Positions 1 to 6,998 of a stretch of DNA of 38,492 bases are shown piece after piece (positions within the stretch are counted from its first letter, which is position 1; each line of letters starts with the position of its first letter). The position numbers and the translations under genes were made by a program. The notes under the pieces were generated by a model. That model was not told the DNA's origin. It searched no databases and saw only the letters and a program-made list of their open reading frames with translations. This stretch comes from Dehalococcoidales bacterium. Its GTDB lineage: Bacteria; Chloroflexota; Dehalococcoidia; Dehalococcoidales; CSSed11-197. Where the stretch lies: the NCBI GenBank assembly GCA_028705415.1, contig JAQWDO010000001.1, forward strand, positions 1-38,492. Reading direction: 5' to 3'.

Positions 1-1
1 G

Positions 2-526
2 GTCAGCCAGATAGTTGGGGATATGCCTGAGGAAGACAAGACAACCCTTCACCATTCAGAGAACCAGGCAACCCGGGCAACCCACGAATCATCCCTGGCA
101 GCAGACTGGACCAGGGCAGCGGGCGTGATTAACGTCTCCGTGGGCGGAGACCTCGAACTGGTCGGCAATGACTATTATGCCAGCATCGAGCAGATACTGC
201 TCTGGAACCCGGAGGTTATCATCGTAAATGAAAGCACCGCTTACAGCCTTATAACAGGCCACCCGCAATGGTCGGGGATCTCTGCCGTACAAAACGAAAA
301 GGTATACCAGCTGCCCAATGGTATATCCAGATGGGGGCACCCCGGTTCGGTTGAAACTCCACTGGCGCTCTTGTGGACAGCCAAAACCGTTTACCCGGAT
401 CTTTTTACCCATGTTGATATGGAGCAGGAAGTTCATGACTTCTATAAAACCTTTTTTGGTATGGAACTGGATGATGAAATGATAGCCACCGTTTTAAGGG
501 GTGGAGACCTTCGGGAAGATAAATAA
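2..526 (+). CDS. Iron-siderophore/cobalamin ABC transporter substrate-binding protein, C-terminal part
   Basis: The frame is open from the first bases of the window, so the start lies upstream and only about 174 C-terminal residues are seen. The segment IEQILLWNPEVIIV, followed by a short variable stretch and then VQNEKVYQLPNG, is the typical C-lobe of the FecB/BtuF-like periplasmic binding proteins, which capture ferric siderophores, haem or cobalamin outside the membrane and deliver them to an ABC permease. Ligand specificity cannot be told from this part. No permease or ATPase gene follows; any partner genes must lie upstream. The methionine at base 23 is internal and not a start. The 3' end lies just before the next gene's likely start at 552. 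Confidence 0.8.
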   Translation, partial: VSQIVGDMPEEDKTTLHHSENQATRATHESSLAADWTRAAGVINVSVGGDLELVGNDYYASIEQILLWNPEVIIVNESTAYSLITGHPQWSGISAVQNEKVYQLPNGISRWGHPGSVETPLALLWTAKTVYPDLFTHVDMEQEVHDFYKTFFGMELDDEMIATVLRGGDLREDK

Positions 527-551
527 AATAAAACCGGGAAGGGAAATATTA

Positions 552-1298
552 GTGAAGAGAATTATTTTTATCGGCATAGACGATACCGACATTCTGGAAG
601 GACCGGGTACCGGAAAAGTAGCCAGAGGAGTAGCCACCCGGCTGGAAGAACTGGGTATGGGGCGGCACAGGGGAGTAATTCGCCACCAACTGCTGGTAGA
701 CCCCAGAATACCGTACACCTCGCACAACAGCGCCAAGTGCGTGCTGTTTGAAACCGCCCTCCCGGCTGATACTTTCCGCCAGCCCTGCATAGATTATCTT
801 GCCGAGCATTTCCAGCCAGGCTCGGACCCGGGTCTTTGCATATGTGAGCCTGGACAGGTCAACCAGGAGCTTGAAGATTACGGTGCTTCAGCCCAAAGAG
901 AATACCTTTCCAAGAAGCAGGCTTATGAGCTGGCTCGCAAGCTTGGAGTCTTCCTGATTGAACTGGGAGGCACCGGTGACGGAGTTATCGGCGCACTTGC
1001 GGCAGCGGGGCTCAGCGCTGCCGGGAACGACGGCAGGTACGTCCATCTGAGAGGGATAAAGGAAATAGACGGGATGATAACCGCCGGCCAGGTAAAGGAA
1101 AGAACAGACACGGTTTGTATAGTGGATGACAGGGGACAGATGGTTCCGGACACTGCCCTGATAGACAGCCTGGGTTGGTTAAGGCCTTCCCGGATAAATG
1201 GTGAGCCGAAGCTGAGGGTATGCCTGGAGAGAGACGGCGATGGCAGAGAAGTGTGGAGGCCGATTGAGCGCAAGCTAAGGGCGCACTCCGGCAAGTAG
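552..1298 (+). CDS. TiaS-like GIDDTD-motif protein (short form)
   Basis: The N-terminus carries IGIDDTD, and near residue 140 there is GGTGDGVIGALAAAG. These match the two hallmark motifs of TiaS, the archaeal tRNA(Ile2) agmatinylcytidine synthetase that modifies the wobble cytidine of the CAU anticodon. The 248 residues cover only the N-terminal catalytic/ferredoxin-like part; the OB-fold and zinc-ribbon that make archaeal TiaS about 420 residues are missing. I chose GTG at 552 because GGGAAGGGA lies just upstream and the IGIDDTD motif then sits at the usual place; an ATG at 501 would overlap the preceding gene. Bacteria normally use TilS for this tRNA, so the substrate is open. The pairing with a metal/cofactor uptake gene may be a coincidence of position. 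Family assignment moderately sure; function unknown. Confidence 0.62.
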   Translation: MKRIIFIGIDDTDILEGPGTGKVARGVATRLEELGMGRHRGVIRHQLLVDPRIPYTSHNSAKCVLFETALPADTFRQPCIDYLAEHFQPGSDPGLCICEPGQVNQELEDYGASAQREYLSKKQAYELARKLGVFLIELGGTGDGVIGALAAAGLSAAGNDGRYVHLRGIKEIDGMITAGQVKERTDTVCIVDDRGQMVPDTALIDSLGWLRPSRINGEPKLRVCLERDGDGREVWRPIERKLRAHSGK

Positions 1299-1320
1299 GT
1301 TTTAAAGTGGCTGGTGGCAA

Positions 1321-1545
1321 CGGGCGCTATTACGGGGAAGATCCTTCTTCGCACTAAAGTGCTCATCGAGGATGACACAAGTAATGGGACGCCCTCCTCT
1401 AAAAAGCCACAATAGGGGTGTCATTCTGAGTGTAAACGAAGAATCTTATAAGATTAGAGCTCGTTCATACGGGAACACTGCCATGTTAAGGCGGGCGCTA
1501 TTACGGGGAAGATCCTTCGGCAGTAAATTGCCTTGAAGATGACTC
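1321..1545. repeat. Dispersed palindromic repeat element, copy A
   Basis: This non-coding stretch fills the gap between the TiaS-like and MosA-like genes. A 27-bp segment beginning CGGGCGCTATTACGG occurs twice in direct orientation (1321-1347 and 1492-1518), each including GGGGAAGATCCTTC. Between them lie GGATGACAC (1370-1378) and its inverse GTGTCATTC (1418-1426), followed by CGAAGAATCTTATA (1437-1450). The same words recur at 28902-29089 and 13826-13856, so this is a multi-copy family. It has no coding capacity of its own and resembles small non-autonomous or REP-like elements. Confidence 0.75.
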
Positions 1546-1619
1546 AAATAAACTGCACTTGTGCGCCTATTTTTTGTGATATCATTGTAAGGTTTAAATA
1601 AGAACAAGGATGGAAACAC

Positions 1620-2456
1620 ATGGGATTAAAGCGTGATAAGAGCGGTAAACTGCATATAGAATCACCCTTGATGGGCGAATCGCTAATGGATAAGGAGTTA
1701 CTGGCAAAAACCGGTACCGGACCGGTTTTCAGAATCATGCCAAACCTTATCGTGATTAAAATCGGAGGTCAGAGCATCATCGACCGCGGTAAAAATGCCC
1801 TTATCCCCATTCTGGAAGAATTGGTAGAGGTCAGAAAGCAAAACGATATATTGATAACCACCGGGGGTGGAACAAGAGCCCGCCACGTATATGCGATCGC
1901 CACCGAATTGGGCATGCCTGCGGGTGTGCTGTCTTCACTGGCATCAAGCATTAGTGAACAAAATGCCCTTATGGTAGCTATGGTTCTGGGGCCTTCCGGG
2001 GGAATAAAAATAGGCCATGACGATATAACTAAACTGTCTCATTACCTCAGGCTTGGATGTCTCCCTGTTACGCACGCCATGCCGCCCTATGGGCTTTTTG
2101 AAATCCCGCCAGAACTGGGGCGCATCCCACCCCATCGTACGGATGCCGGTGTTTTCCTGCTTTCCGAGGTCCTCGGGGCACGAAGGTGCATCCTGATAAA
2201 AGACGAACAGGGACTTTATTCAGCTGACCCGAAAAAGGACGAAAAAGCTAAATTCATCGGCACCAAAATTGAAGTAAACGAGCTGATTTCTTTAAACCTG
2301 AACGATTTACCGGTTGAACGCAGCATGCTCCAATGCCTGAAAAATTCATGCAACATGCATGAATTCAGTATTGTCAACGGTCTGGTTCGTGGCAATATAA
2401 CCCGGGCTATAGCAGGTGAGGAAGTTGGGACAACTGTCTATAAAGCCTGCAGCTAG
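1620..2456 (+). CDS. Molybdenum storage protein MosA/MosB-like (amino acid kinase fold)
   Basis: This is a 278-residue member of the amino acid kinase superfamily. The blocks VVKIGG-like (here VIKIGGQS), TTGGGTRARHVYAIA, MPPYGLFEIPPELGRIPPHR and TDAGVFLLSEVLGA match, as I remember it, Azotobacter MosA/MosB far better than UMP kinase. MosAB hexamers use ATP to pack polyoxomolybdate clusters in a protein cage in the cytoplasm. The TADP-like SADPKK segment near residue 200 is the superfamily nucleotide-binding loop. Azotobacter has two paralogous subunits; only one is seen here. Start ATG at 1620 follows AAGGA with nine bases spacing. Dehalococcoidia need molybdenum for CISM-type oxidoreductases, so storage is plausible but inferred. 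A relative with altered specificity is the main alternative. Confidence 0.75.
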   Translation: MGLKRDKSGKLHIESPLMGESLMDKELLAKTGTGPVFRIMPNLIVIKIGGQSIIDRGKNALIPILEELVEVRKQNDILITTGGGTRARHVYAIATELGMPAGVLSSLASSISEQNALMVAMVLGPSGGIKIGHDDITKLSHYLRLGCLPVTHAMPPYGLFEIPPELGRIPPHRTDAGVFLLSEVLGARRCILIKDEQGLYSADPKKDEKAKFIGTKIEVNELISLNLNDLPVERSMLQCLKNSCNMHEFSIVNGLVRGNITRAIAGEEVGTTVYKACS

Positions 2457-2477
2457 CCGCCCCGTATAACATGGTTA

Positions 2478-2909
2478 TTACTGTCGGCGGTGCCGTCTTG
2501 TTTGGGCTTCCCGTATCATGTGGCTTGCACAATACGGGCACTCTTCCGGTTCCTTATAATCGTTGCGGTACAGTACTCGCCAGCTTTCACCGCAATTACA
2601 GCATTTCCAGCGAACCCTTATGCCTCGCACGTCTCCGGCAGAAACCACAATTATCATGTCTTCGCTCAAAGCAACAGCAACCTTGCGCCTTGCCTCTGCC
2701 AATATTCGCTGGAAGGTAGATCTGGCAACATCCATCGTCTCACACGCCTGGGTTTGATACTGGCCTTCAACCTCAACCAGCCTGAGTGCTTCCAGCTCTT
2801 CCGGCAGCAAGACAACCGTTTGACAGCTGGACAACCTGACACCGACTGGCTTGAATATCTTAACCTGGTGGTGTTTCCTCAAGCGCCGATTCTTGCGGGG
2901 TCTCGGCAT
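2478..2909 (-). CDS. DUF134 family helix-turn-helix regulator
   Basis: The 143-residue protein opens with MPRPRKNRR and carries LLPEELEALRLVEVEG followed by QACETMDVARSTFQRILAEARRKVA, the sigma-like helix-turn-helix that defines the DUF134/UPF0251 family. The C-terminal third has two CxxC pairs (CCNCGESW near residue 104 and CPYC near 125) that would hold a zinc or other metal site. Family members are predicted DNA-binding proteins, often found beside iron-sulfur or molybdenum cofactor genes; here the neighbour across the convergent junction is the MosA-like gene. Its ATG overlaps the stop of the upstream 87-aa gene (TAATG), so the two are translationally coupled. The unit's promoter is covered by a perfect palindrome, suggesting autoregulation by this protein. 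Confidence 0.85.
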   Translation of the reverse strand: MPRPRKNRRLRKHHQVKIFKPVGVRLSSCQTVVLLPEELEALRLVEVEGQYQTQACETMDVARSTFQRILAEARRKVAVALSEDMIIVVSAGDVRGIRVRWKCCNCGESWRVLYRNDYKEPEECPYCASHMIREAQTRRHRRQ

Positions 2910-3172
2910 TATTCACTCTCAGCATGCCTTCTGTGCGGATGCCTTCTTCTGCCGCCGGCTGCGACCTGTGGCTTGTTTTCGCCCCCACCGCATGGCAGCC
3001 AGACCAGTTCAGCTCCAGTACTTTTGGCAATCGCTTCCAGCTCGGCTTTCCTCAAATGGGTCTTGTAAAACTTCAGCTTGCTATCATCACCATTAACACA
3101 TACAACGGCAAAACGGGGCTCCCCGTCACCTGCGGTAACAGCACTGCGCTCTCTAACAAAAATCTGCTTCAT
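2909..3172 (-). CDS. Small protein of unknown function, first gene of the DUF134 unit
   Basis: An 87-residue ORF with a strong ribosome site (AGGAGG six bases before ATG). The first 60 residues look like a compact alpha/beta domain (FAVVCVNGDD, LKFYKTHLRKAELEAIAKSTGAE); the last 25 are Gly/Arg/His rich (GGRRRHPHRRHAESE) with one Cys in LPCGGG. I do not recognise the family. The 4-base coupling to the DUF134 regulator and the shared promoter indicate a common role, for example sensing or handling a metal, but this is inference from the His-rich tail and the neighbour's Cys pairs. Confidence 0.7.
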   Translation of the reverse strand: MKQIFVRERSAVTAGDGEPRFAVVCVNGDDSKLKFYKTHLRKAELEAIAKSTGAELVWLPCGGGENKPQVAAGGRRRHPHRRHAESE

Positions 3173-3205
3173 GGCTTCCTCCTTTGTATATCATTTAGTT
3201 CGTAG

Positions 3206-3225
3206 TTATGGGTATATACCCATAA
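3206..3225. promoter_or_regulatory. Perfect 20-bp palindrome, probable operator
   Basis: TTATGGGTATATACCCATAA is identical to its own reverse complement. It begins inside the -10 box of the minus-strand promoter at 3224-3252 and covers the transcription start, the classic placement for a repressor site. The DUF134 protein encoded by the same unit is the obvious candidate ligand. Confidence 0.75.
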
Positions 3226-3252
3226 TATAATACCATATAATGCCGCTGTCAA
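3224..3252 (-). promoter_or_regulatory. Sigma-70 promoter of the 87-aa/DUF134 unit
   Basis: On the minus strand TTGACA (3252-3247) is separated by exactly 17 bases from TATATT (3229-3224). The predicted start falls in the palindrome just downstream, leaving a leader of about 45 bases before the ATG at 3172. Confidence 0.75.
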
Positions 3253-3324
3253 GATGTTGGAGGCCTTTCAAGCGGTGTAATTTTTTTACAAGCCAGGGCT
3301 TGCCAGCAGCTTTTTCAGCTTTGT

Positions 3325-3353
3325 TTGACTCTTAATAACATTTGAACTAGAAT
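3325..3353 (+). promoter_or_regulatory. Sigma-70 promoter of the hyf-like operon
   Basis: TTGACT (3325-3330), a 17-base spacer and TAGAAT (3348-3353) give a near-consensus promoter. The expected start is near 3360, about 90 bases before the first gene, divergent from the DUF134 promoter. Confidence 0.7.
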
Positions 3354-3392
3354 AACTGACATACGAACATAGACCCTTATTTTTTACAAGAC

Positions 3393-3414
3393 AGGAAGCC
3401 CTGACGGGGCTTCC
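3393..3414 (+). terminator. Leader hairpin ahead of the hyf-like operon (possible attenuator)
   Basis: AGGAAGCCC and GGGCTTCCT can pair as a 9-bp GC-rich stem around a 4-5 base loop, followed by the T-rich run TTGCTTTT. No plus-strand gene lies upstream in the 2.4-3.4 kb stretch, so the hairpin sits inside the leader made from the promoter at 3325-3353. It could act as an attenuator or release a leader RNA of about 60 nt. Confidence 0.5.
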
Positions 3415-3448
3415 TTTGCTTTTGGGCATGCTGGTTTTTAATATTTAA

Positions 3449-5386
3449 ATGATAACAACCCTGCTCCTGGTTAGTATGGCCATTATTCTGGCGGCTGGCG
3501 TTTTAGCCCTTTCAGGCTTGATTCAACCGAATATTGTCTGGCGCCGTTTGAGCCTGTTGTTGATGCTGCCCGGCCTGGCAGGAATAATTGTTGCCAGCGT
3601 TTGGGTTATGGCCGGGGATTTGCAGGTTTTGATCCCCCTTTTTGAAGTCAGTGAACTGCTGGCGGTAAATTTCTACCTGGACAGGCTATCTGCATTTTTC
3701 ATACTGATAATCTGCGTTGTCAGCGCGTGTGTAACGGTATACTCCCTGGGTTATGTCGAACACCAGCCGGAACCTGCGCAGCGCCAGTGGTCTATCGGGC
3801 TGATGGCGATATTTATCCTATCGATGATAGGGGTAGTTGCCTCAGAAAACTACTTCGCCCTCCTGCTTAACTGGGAAATCATGTCCCTGAGTTCCTTCTT
3901 CCTGGTGATTCTTGAACGTAAACAAGCCGAAAATATCAAGGCTGGGATCTACTATCTGGTGATGACTCAGCTCAGCACTGTTTTCCTGTTTTTCTCCTGC
4001 CTTGTAACCTACTCTTCAACCGGGTCCATGGCTGTAAATGCTTCTATGCCCGCCATGGCGAATCTTAGCCTGGTTCTTGCCGGCTTCCTGCTTGGCTTTG
4101 GCACCAAGGCTGGCCTTATCCCTTTGCACAAATGGCTTCCATATGCCCATTCAGCAGCCCCTTCCAATATATCTGCACTGATGTCGGGAGTTATGCTTAA
4201 GGTAGCAATATATGGGCTGGCCAGAATCACACTAAACCTGGAATCTATACCATTAGGCTGGGGTTTAGTACTACTGGGGATGGGAACGCTCTCAGCAGTC
4301 CTGGGCGTGATTTACGCGCTTAAAGAGCATGACCTTAAGAAGCTGCTTGCCTACCACAGTATTGAGAATATTGGCATTATCGTCATAGGCCTGGGGCTTT
4401 ACAGTATTTTTACATTTTACAGCCTGGAATTACTGGCGCTCGCGAGCCTGGCCGGTGCTCTTTTCCACTCCCTCAACCATGCGCTTTTTAAAGCCCTGCT
4501 TTTTATGTGCTCCGGCAACGTAATCAATGCTGTTTCAACCCGCAATATTGAACAAATGGGAGGGTTGGTCAAACGTATGCCAGCCACTGCTGGCATCTTT
4601 TTGGTGGGAGCGGCTGCCATTTCTGCCCTGCCGCCTTTAAACGGCTTTGCCAGTGAGATTTTATTATTCCAGTCATACCTGGGAGCTTTCCAGATACCCA
4701 GTTTATTTGTTGCAATCGGGGTTTTTGCCTCCCTTGCAGCATTTGCCCTGATGAGCGCCCTTGCTGCTGCCTGTTTTGTAAAGGCATTCGGGATCACCTT
4801 TCTGGCCATACCCCGTTCTGAAGCGGCCGCACAAGCTCACGAGGCAAGTCCAAGCATGATAGCCGCTCCGGCAATCCTGGCCGGCCTTTGTGTAATACTC
4901 GGTGTCGGCTCATTTCATTTCTTTAACATGATGGGGCTTAACCTGCCTGTACCCAATTTGCTTCCGGTAACCATTATAATCATCACAGTTGTGCTCATTG
5001 CGTTCTTAATGATCCGGTATCTGAAAATCCCGGTTAGAAAAATTGAAACCTGGAATTGCGGCTCAGCAAATATCGACTCCCGCACGGAATACACAGCTAC
5101 CGGGTTTTCTCAACCGATACTTAATTTTTTCAGCCCGATTTTTCGCACCAGAGAGATGGTTGAACGAAGTTTTACCGACGTTTTCAGGTCAGTTCTCCAC
5201 CATGGTAAGGCAGAAATTAAAACCATGCAGATTTTCGAAGAGCGTATCTATCTGCCTGTTGCCCGGTTTGCCATGCGTATAGGGCGCTGGGTATCCAACT
5301 GGCAAAACGGAGATCTGGATAACTTTATCCTGTACGGATTTATTGCCATTGTCATTTCTATCCTGGCAGCCGGATGGTGGTTGTAG
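3449..5386 (+). CDS. hyfB: Hydrogenase-4-like membrane subunit HyfB (NuoL/M/N antiporter family)
   Basis: A 645-residue, strongly hydrophobic protein with about 14-16 membrane segments of the proton-translocating Proton_antipo_M family. The key charged residues are in place: Glu143 in NWEIMSLSSF, Lys220 in GTKAGLIPLHKWLPYAH, Lys251 in MLKVAIYGLAR and Lys348 in HSLNHALFKALLF, which in complex I form the ion channel. In hydrogenase-4 and formate hydrogenlyase-2 this subunit is part of the ion-pumping arm. The last 130 residues extend past the core into a lateral helix-like tail, as in HyfB. No clear ribosome site precedes ATG 3449. It is the first gene of a six-gene operon with overlaps or gaps of a few bases throughout. 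Motifs support function of the channel; the partner redox arm is abnormal (see the last two genes). Confidence 0.88.
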   Translation: MITTLLLVSMAIILAAGVLALSGLIQPNIVWRRLSLLLMLPGLAGIIVASVWVMAGDLQVLIPLFEVSELLAVNFYLDRLSAFFILIICVVSACVTVYSLGYVEHQPEPAQRQWSIGLMAIFILSMIGVVASENYFALLLNWEIMSLSSFFLVILERKQAENIKAGIYYLVMTQLSTVFLFFSCLVTYSSTGSMAVNASMPAMANLSLVLAGFLLGFGTKAGLIPLHKWLPYAHSAAPSNISALMSGVMLKVAIYGLARITLNLESIPLGWGLVLLGMGTLSAVLGVIYALKEHDLKKLLAYHSIENIGIIVIGLGLYSIFTFYSLELLALASLAGALFHSLNHALFKALLFMCSGNVINAVSTRNIEQMGGLVKRMPATAGIFLVGAAAISALPPLNGFASEILLFQSYLGAFQIPSLFVAIGVFASLAAFALMSALAAACFVKAFGITFLAIPRSEAAAQAHEASPSMIAAPAILAGLCVILGVGSFHFFNMMGLNLPVPNLLPVTIIIITVVLIAFLMIRYLKIPVRKIETWNCGSANIDSRTEYTATGFSQPILNFFSPIFRTREMVERSFTDVFRSVLHHGKAEIKTMQIFEERIYLPVARFAMRIGRWVSNWQNGDLDNFILYGFIAIVISILAAGWWL

Positions 5387-5391
5387 TAATT

Positions 5392-6324
5392 ATGACAGTA
5401 ATCTACTACCTGCTAAACCCGCTTTTTATTCTTTTGATATCTCCCCTGTTTATGGGCATTATCAAAAAAATAAAGGCAATGGCCCAGGGCAGAACCGGCG
5501 CTCCGGTCTGGCAGCCATATTTTACCCTGCACAAGCTGTTTAAAAAAGAGATAATTTATTCCGATAATTCTTCGTTCATAATGAAAGTGGCTCCATACTT
5601 AAACATCGGTTTTACAATTGGGGCCGCTACCCTGGTACCGGTGCTGTTTTTACCCCCCGAAGGGTCAGTCCCGGCAAATATCATCCTGTTTTTGTACCTG
5701 TTGGTATCCGCCAAGTTCTTTATGGCGCTGGCCGGGCTTGATGCCGGCTCCGTTTTTGGCGGAATGGGCAGCTCGCGCGAGATGAGCCTTTCTGCCATTG
5801 CCGAACCGATTACCATAATCACCTTTGCAGCTATCGCCTTCGTGCTCAATACTACTGATATCACACAAATGTTTGCCACAACTGCATCAAACTCGCTGAC
5901 GGAATTTCCCACGCTCCTGCTTACCGGGGTGTCACTGTTTATTATTTTAATCATAGAGACGGCGAGGGTACCGGTAGACAACCCGGAAACCCACCTTGAG
6001 CTTACCATGGTCCATGAAGCCATGATTATTGAGCAATCCGGCCCCAACCTGGCCCTGATGGAGATCAGCCATGCTGTCAAACAGACACTGCTCATGGCTG
6101 TGCTGATAAACCTGCTCTTTCCACTGGGAATGCCTGATAGTTTTACGTTTGCAGGTGTTGCCCTGGGTATGGTCAGTTTTGCTGCTAAAGGCTCCATACT
6201 ATGCGTGATAATAGCCATTTTTGAAACCAGCCTGGCAAAAATCAGGTTTTTCCGCCTGCCAAGCTTCTTTATGGTGGCTCTTTTTCTTTCTTTTGTAACC
6301 ATTGTATTTGAGCTGATATTATGA
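5392..6324 (+). CDS. hyfC: Hydrogenase-4-like membrane subunit HyfC (NuoH family)
   Basis: About 310 residues, eight hydrophobic segments. Family signatures are intact: YFTLHKLFKKE near the N-terminus, GMGSSREMSLSAIAEPI near residue 124, and ARVPVDNPETHLELTMVHEAM near 200, the loop that contacts the NuoB/NuoD-like subunits in complex I and group 4 hydrogenases. This subunit anchors the peripheral arm to the membrane and couples it to ion flow. Two starts are possible: ATG at 5374 overlaps hyfB by 13 bases, while ATG at 5392 lies five bases after the hyfB stop, has GGTGG upstream and gives the usual N-terminus; I prefer 5392. The stop overlaps hyfE by ATGA. Confidence 0.88.
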   Translation: MTVIYYLLNPLFILLISPLFMGIIKKIKAMAQGRTGAPVWQPYFTLHKLFKKEIIYSDNSSFIMKVAPYLNIGFTIGAATLVPVLFLPPEGSVPANIILFLYLLVSAKFFMALAGLDAGSVFGGMGSSREMSLSAIAEPITIITFAAIAFVLNTTDITQMFATTASNSLTEFPTLLLTGVSLFIILIIETARVPVDNPETHLELTMVHEAMIIEQSGPNLALMEISHAVKQTLLMAVLINLLFPLGMPDSFTFAGVALGMVSFAAKGSILCVIIAIFETSLAKIRFFRLPSFFMVALFLSFVTIVFELIL

Positions 6325-6998
6325 ACGACCCGCTTTTGATTGCGGTTATAATAAGGATACTGCTGGTGCTGATCCTGGGCACTGCAGTGCTTGTGATTAC
6401 CCAGCGCTCCCTGAGATCTCTTTTTACAATCTACTCGATCCAGTCTCTTTTGCTGGCATTACTGGCACTGGTTCTGTACTGGCAGGAAGGGATTTTCAGC
6501 CTGCTTTTAATCAGCTTGCTGACACTGGTCAGCAAGGCAATAGTTATCCCCCTGTTTTTACGCCGCCTTTTACGGAAAATACCTATTAAAAGAGACCTGG
6601 AATTCAGATATTTGACCCCTATCAGCTCGATACTGGTCAGCATCGGGTTACTTTTTGGTGTTTACCGGTTATTTTACAAGTTGAGCGACGAGTTGAATTT
6701 TGAGCCCCTTTTCCTGCTTGGCACCGTCATCGGAGTATCTCTTGCGCTTATGGGGATGATGGTAATTTTTAGCCGCCGCAAGGTTATCACCAAAACCGTC
6801 GGTTACCTTACCATGGAAAACGGGGTATTGCTTTTCGGTTTATTTGTGGCCGAACTGCCTTTTATTATTGAAGTACTGATTCTGGTGGACTTGCTGATGA
6901 TTCTGGTACTGGCCAGCCTGCTGGCTTTTGGTATAGATTCCACCATTGAATCTTTCCACGAACGCTTGCGTAACTTTGGAATGGAAGCAGAAGAATAA
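6321..6998 (+). CDS. hyfE: Hydrogenase-4-like membrane subunit HyfE (NuoK-related)
   Basis: The 225-residue hydrophobic protein has about seven membrane segments and matches HyfE in length and position. It begins by overlapping hyfC (ATGA) and ends sharing one base with hyfF (TAATG), so translation is coupled. The segment TMENGVLLFGLFVAELPFIIEVLILVDLLM carries the acidic residues in membrane helices expected of the NuoK-like half. It would form part of the ion path between HyfC and the antiporter subunits. I assign it from position, size and these residues. Confidence 0.8.
   Translation: MNDPLLIAVIIRILLVLILGTAVLVITQRSLRSLFTIYSIQSLLLALLALVLYWQEGIFSLLLISLLTLVSKAIVIPLFLRRLLRKIPIKRDLEFRYLTPISSILVSIGLLFGVYRLFYKLSDELNFEPLFLLGTVIGVSLALMGMMVIFSRRKVITKTVGYLTMENGVLLFGLFVAELPFIIEVLILVDLLMILVLASLLAFGIDSTIESFHERLRNFGMEAEE

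Noticed and set aside
1620..2456. UMP kinase (pyrH) or carbamate kinase
   Set aside because: Length and the PPY..IPPHR.D.G block match molybdenum storage proteins instead.
2490..3068. Plus-strand open frame of 192 codons
   Set aside because: Antisense to the DUF134 and 87-aa genes; no ribosome site and no recognisable domain.
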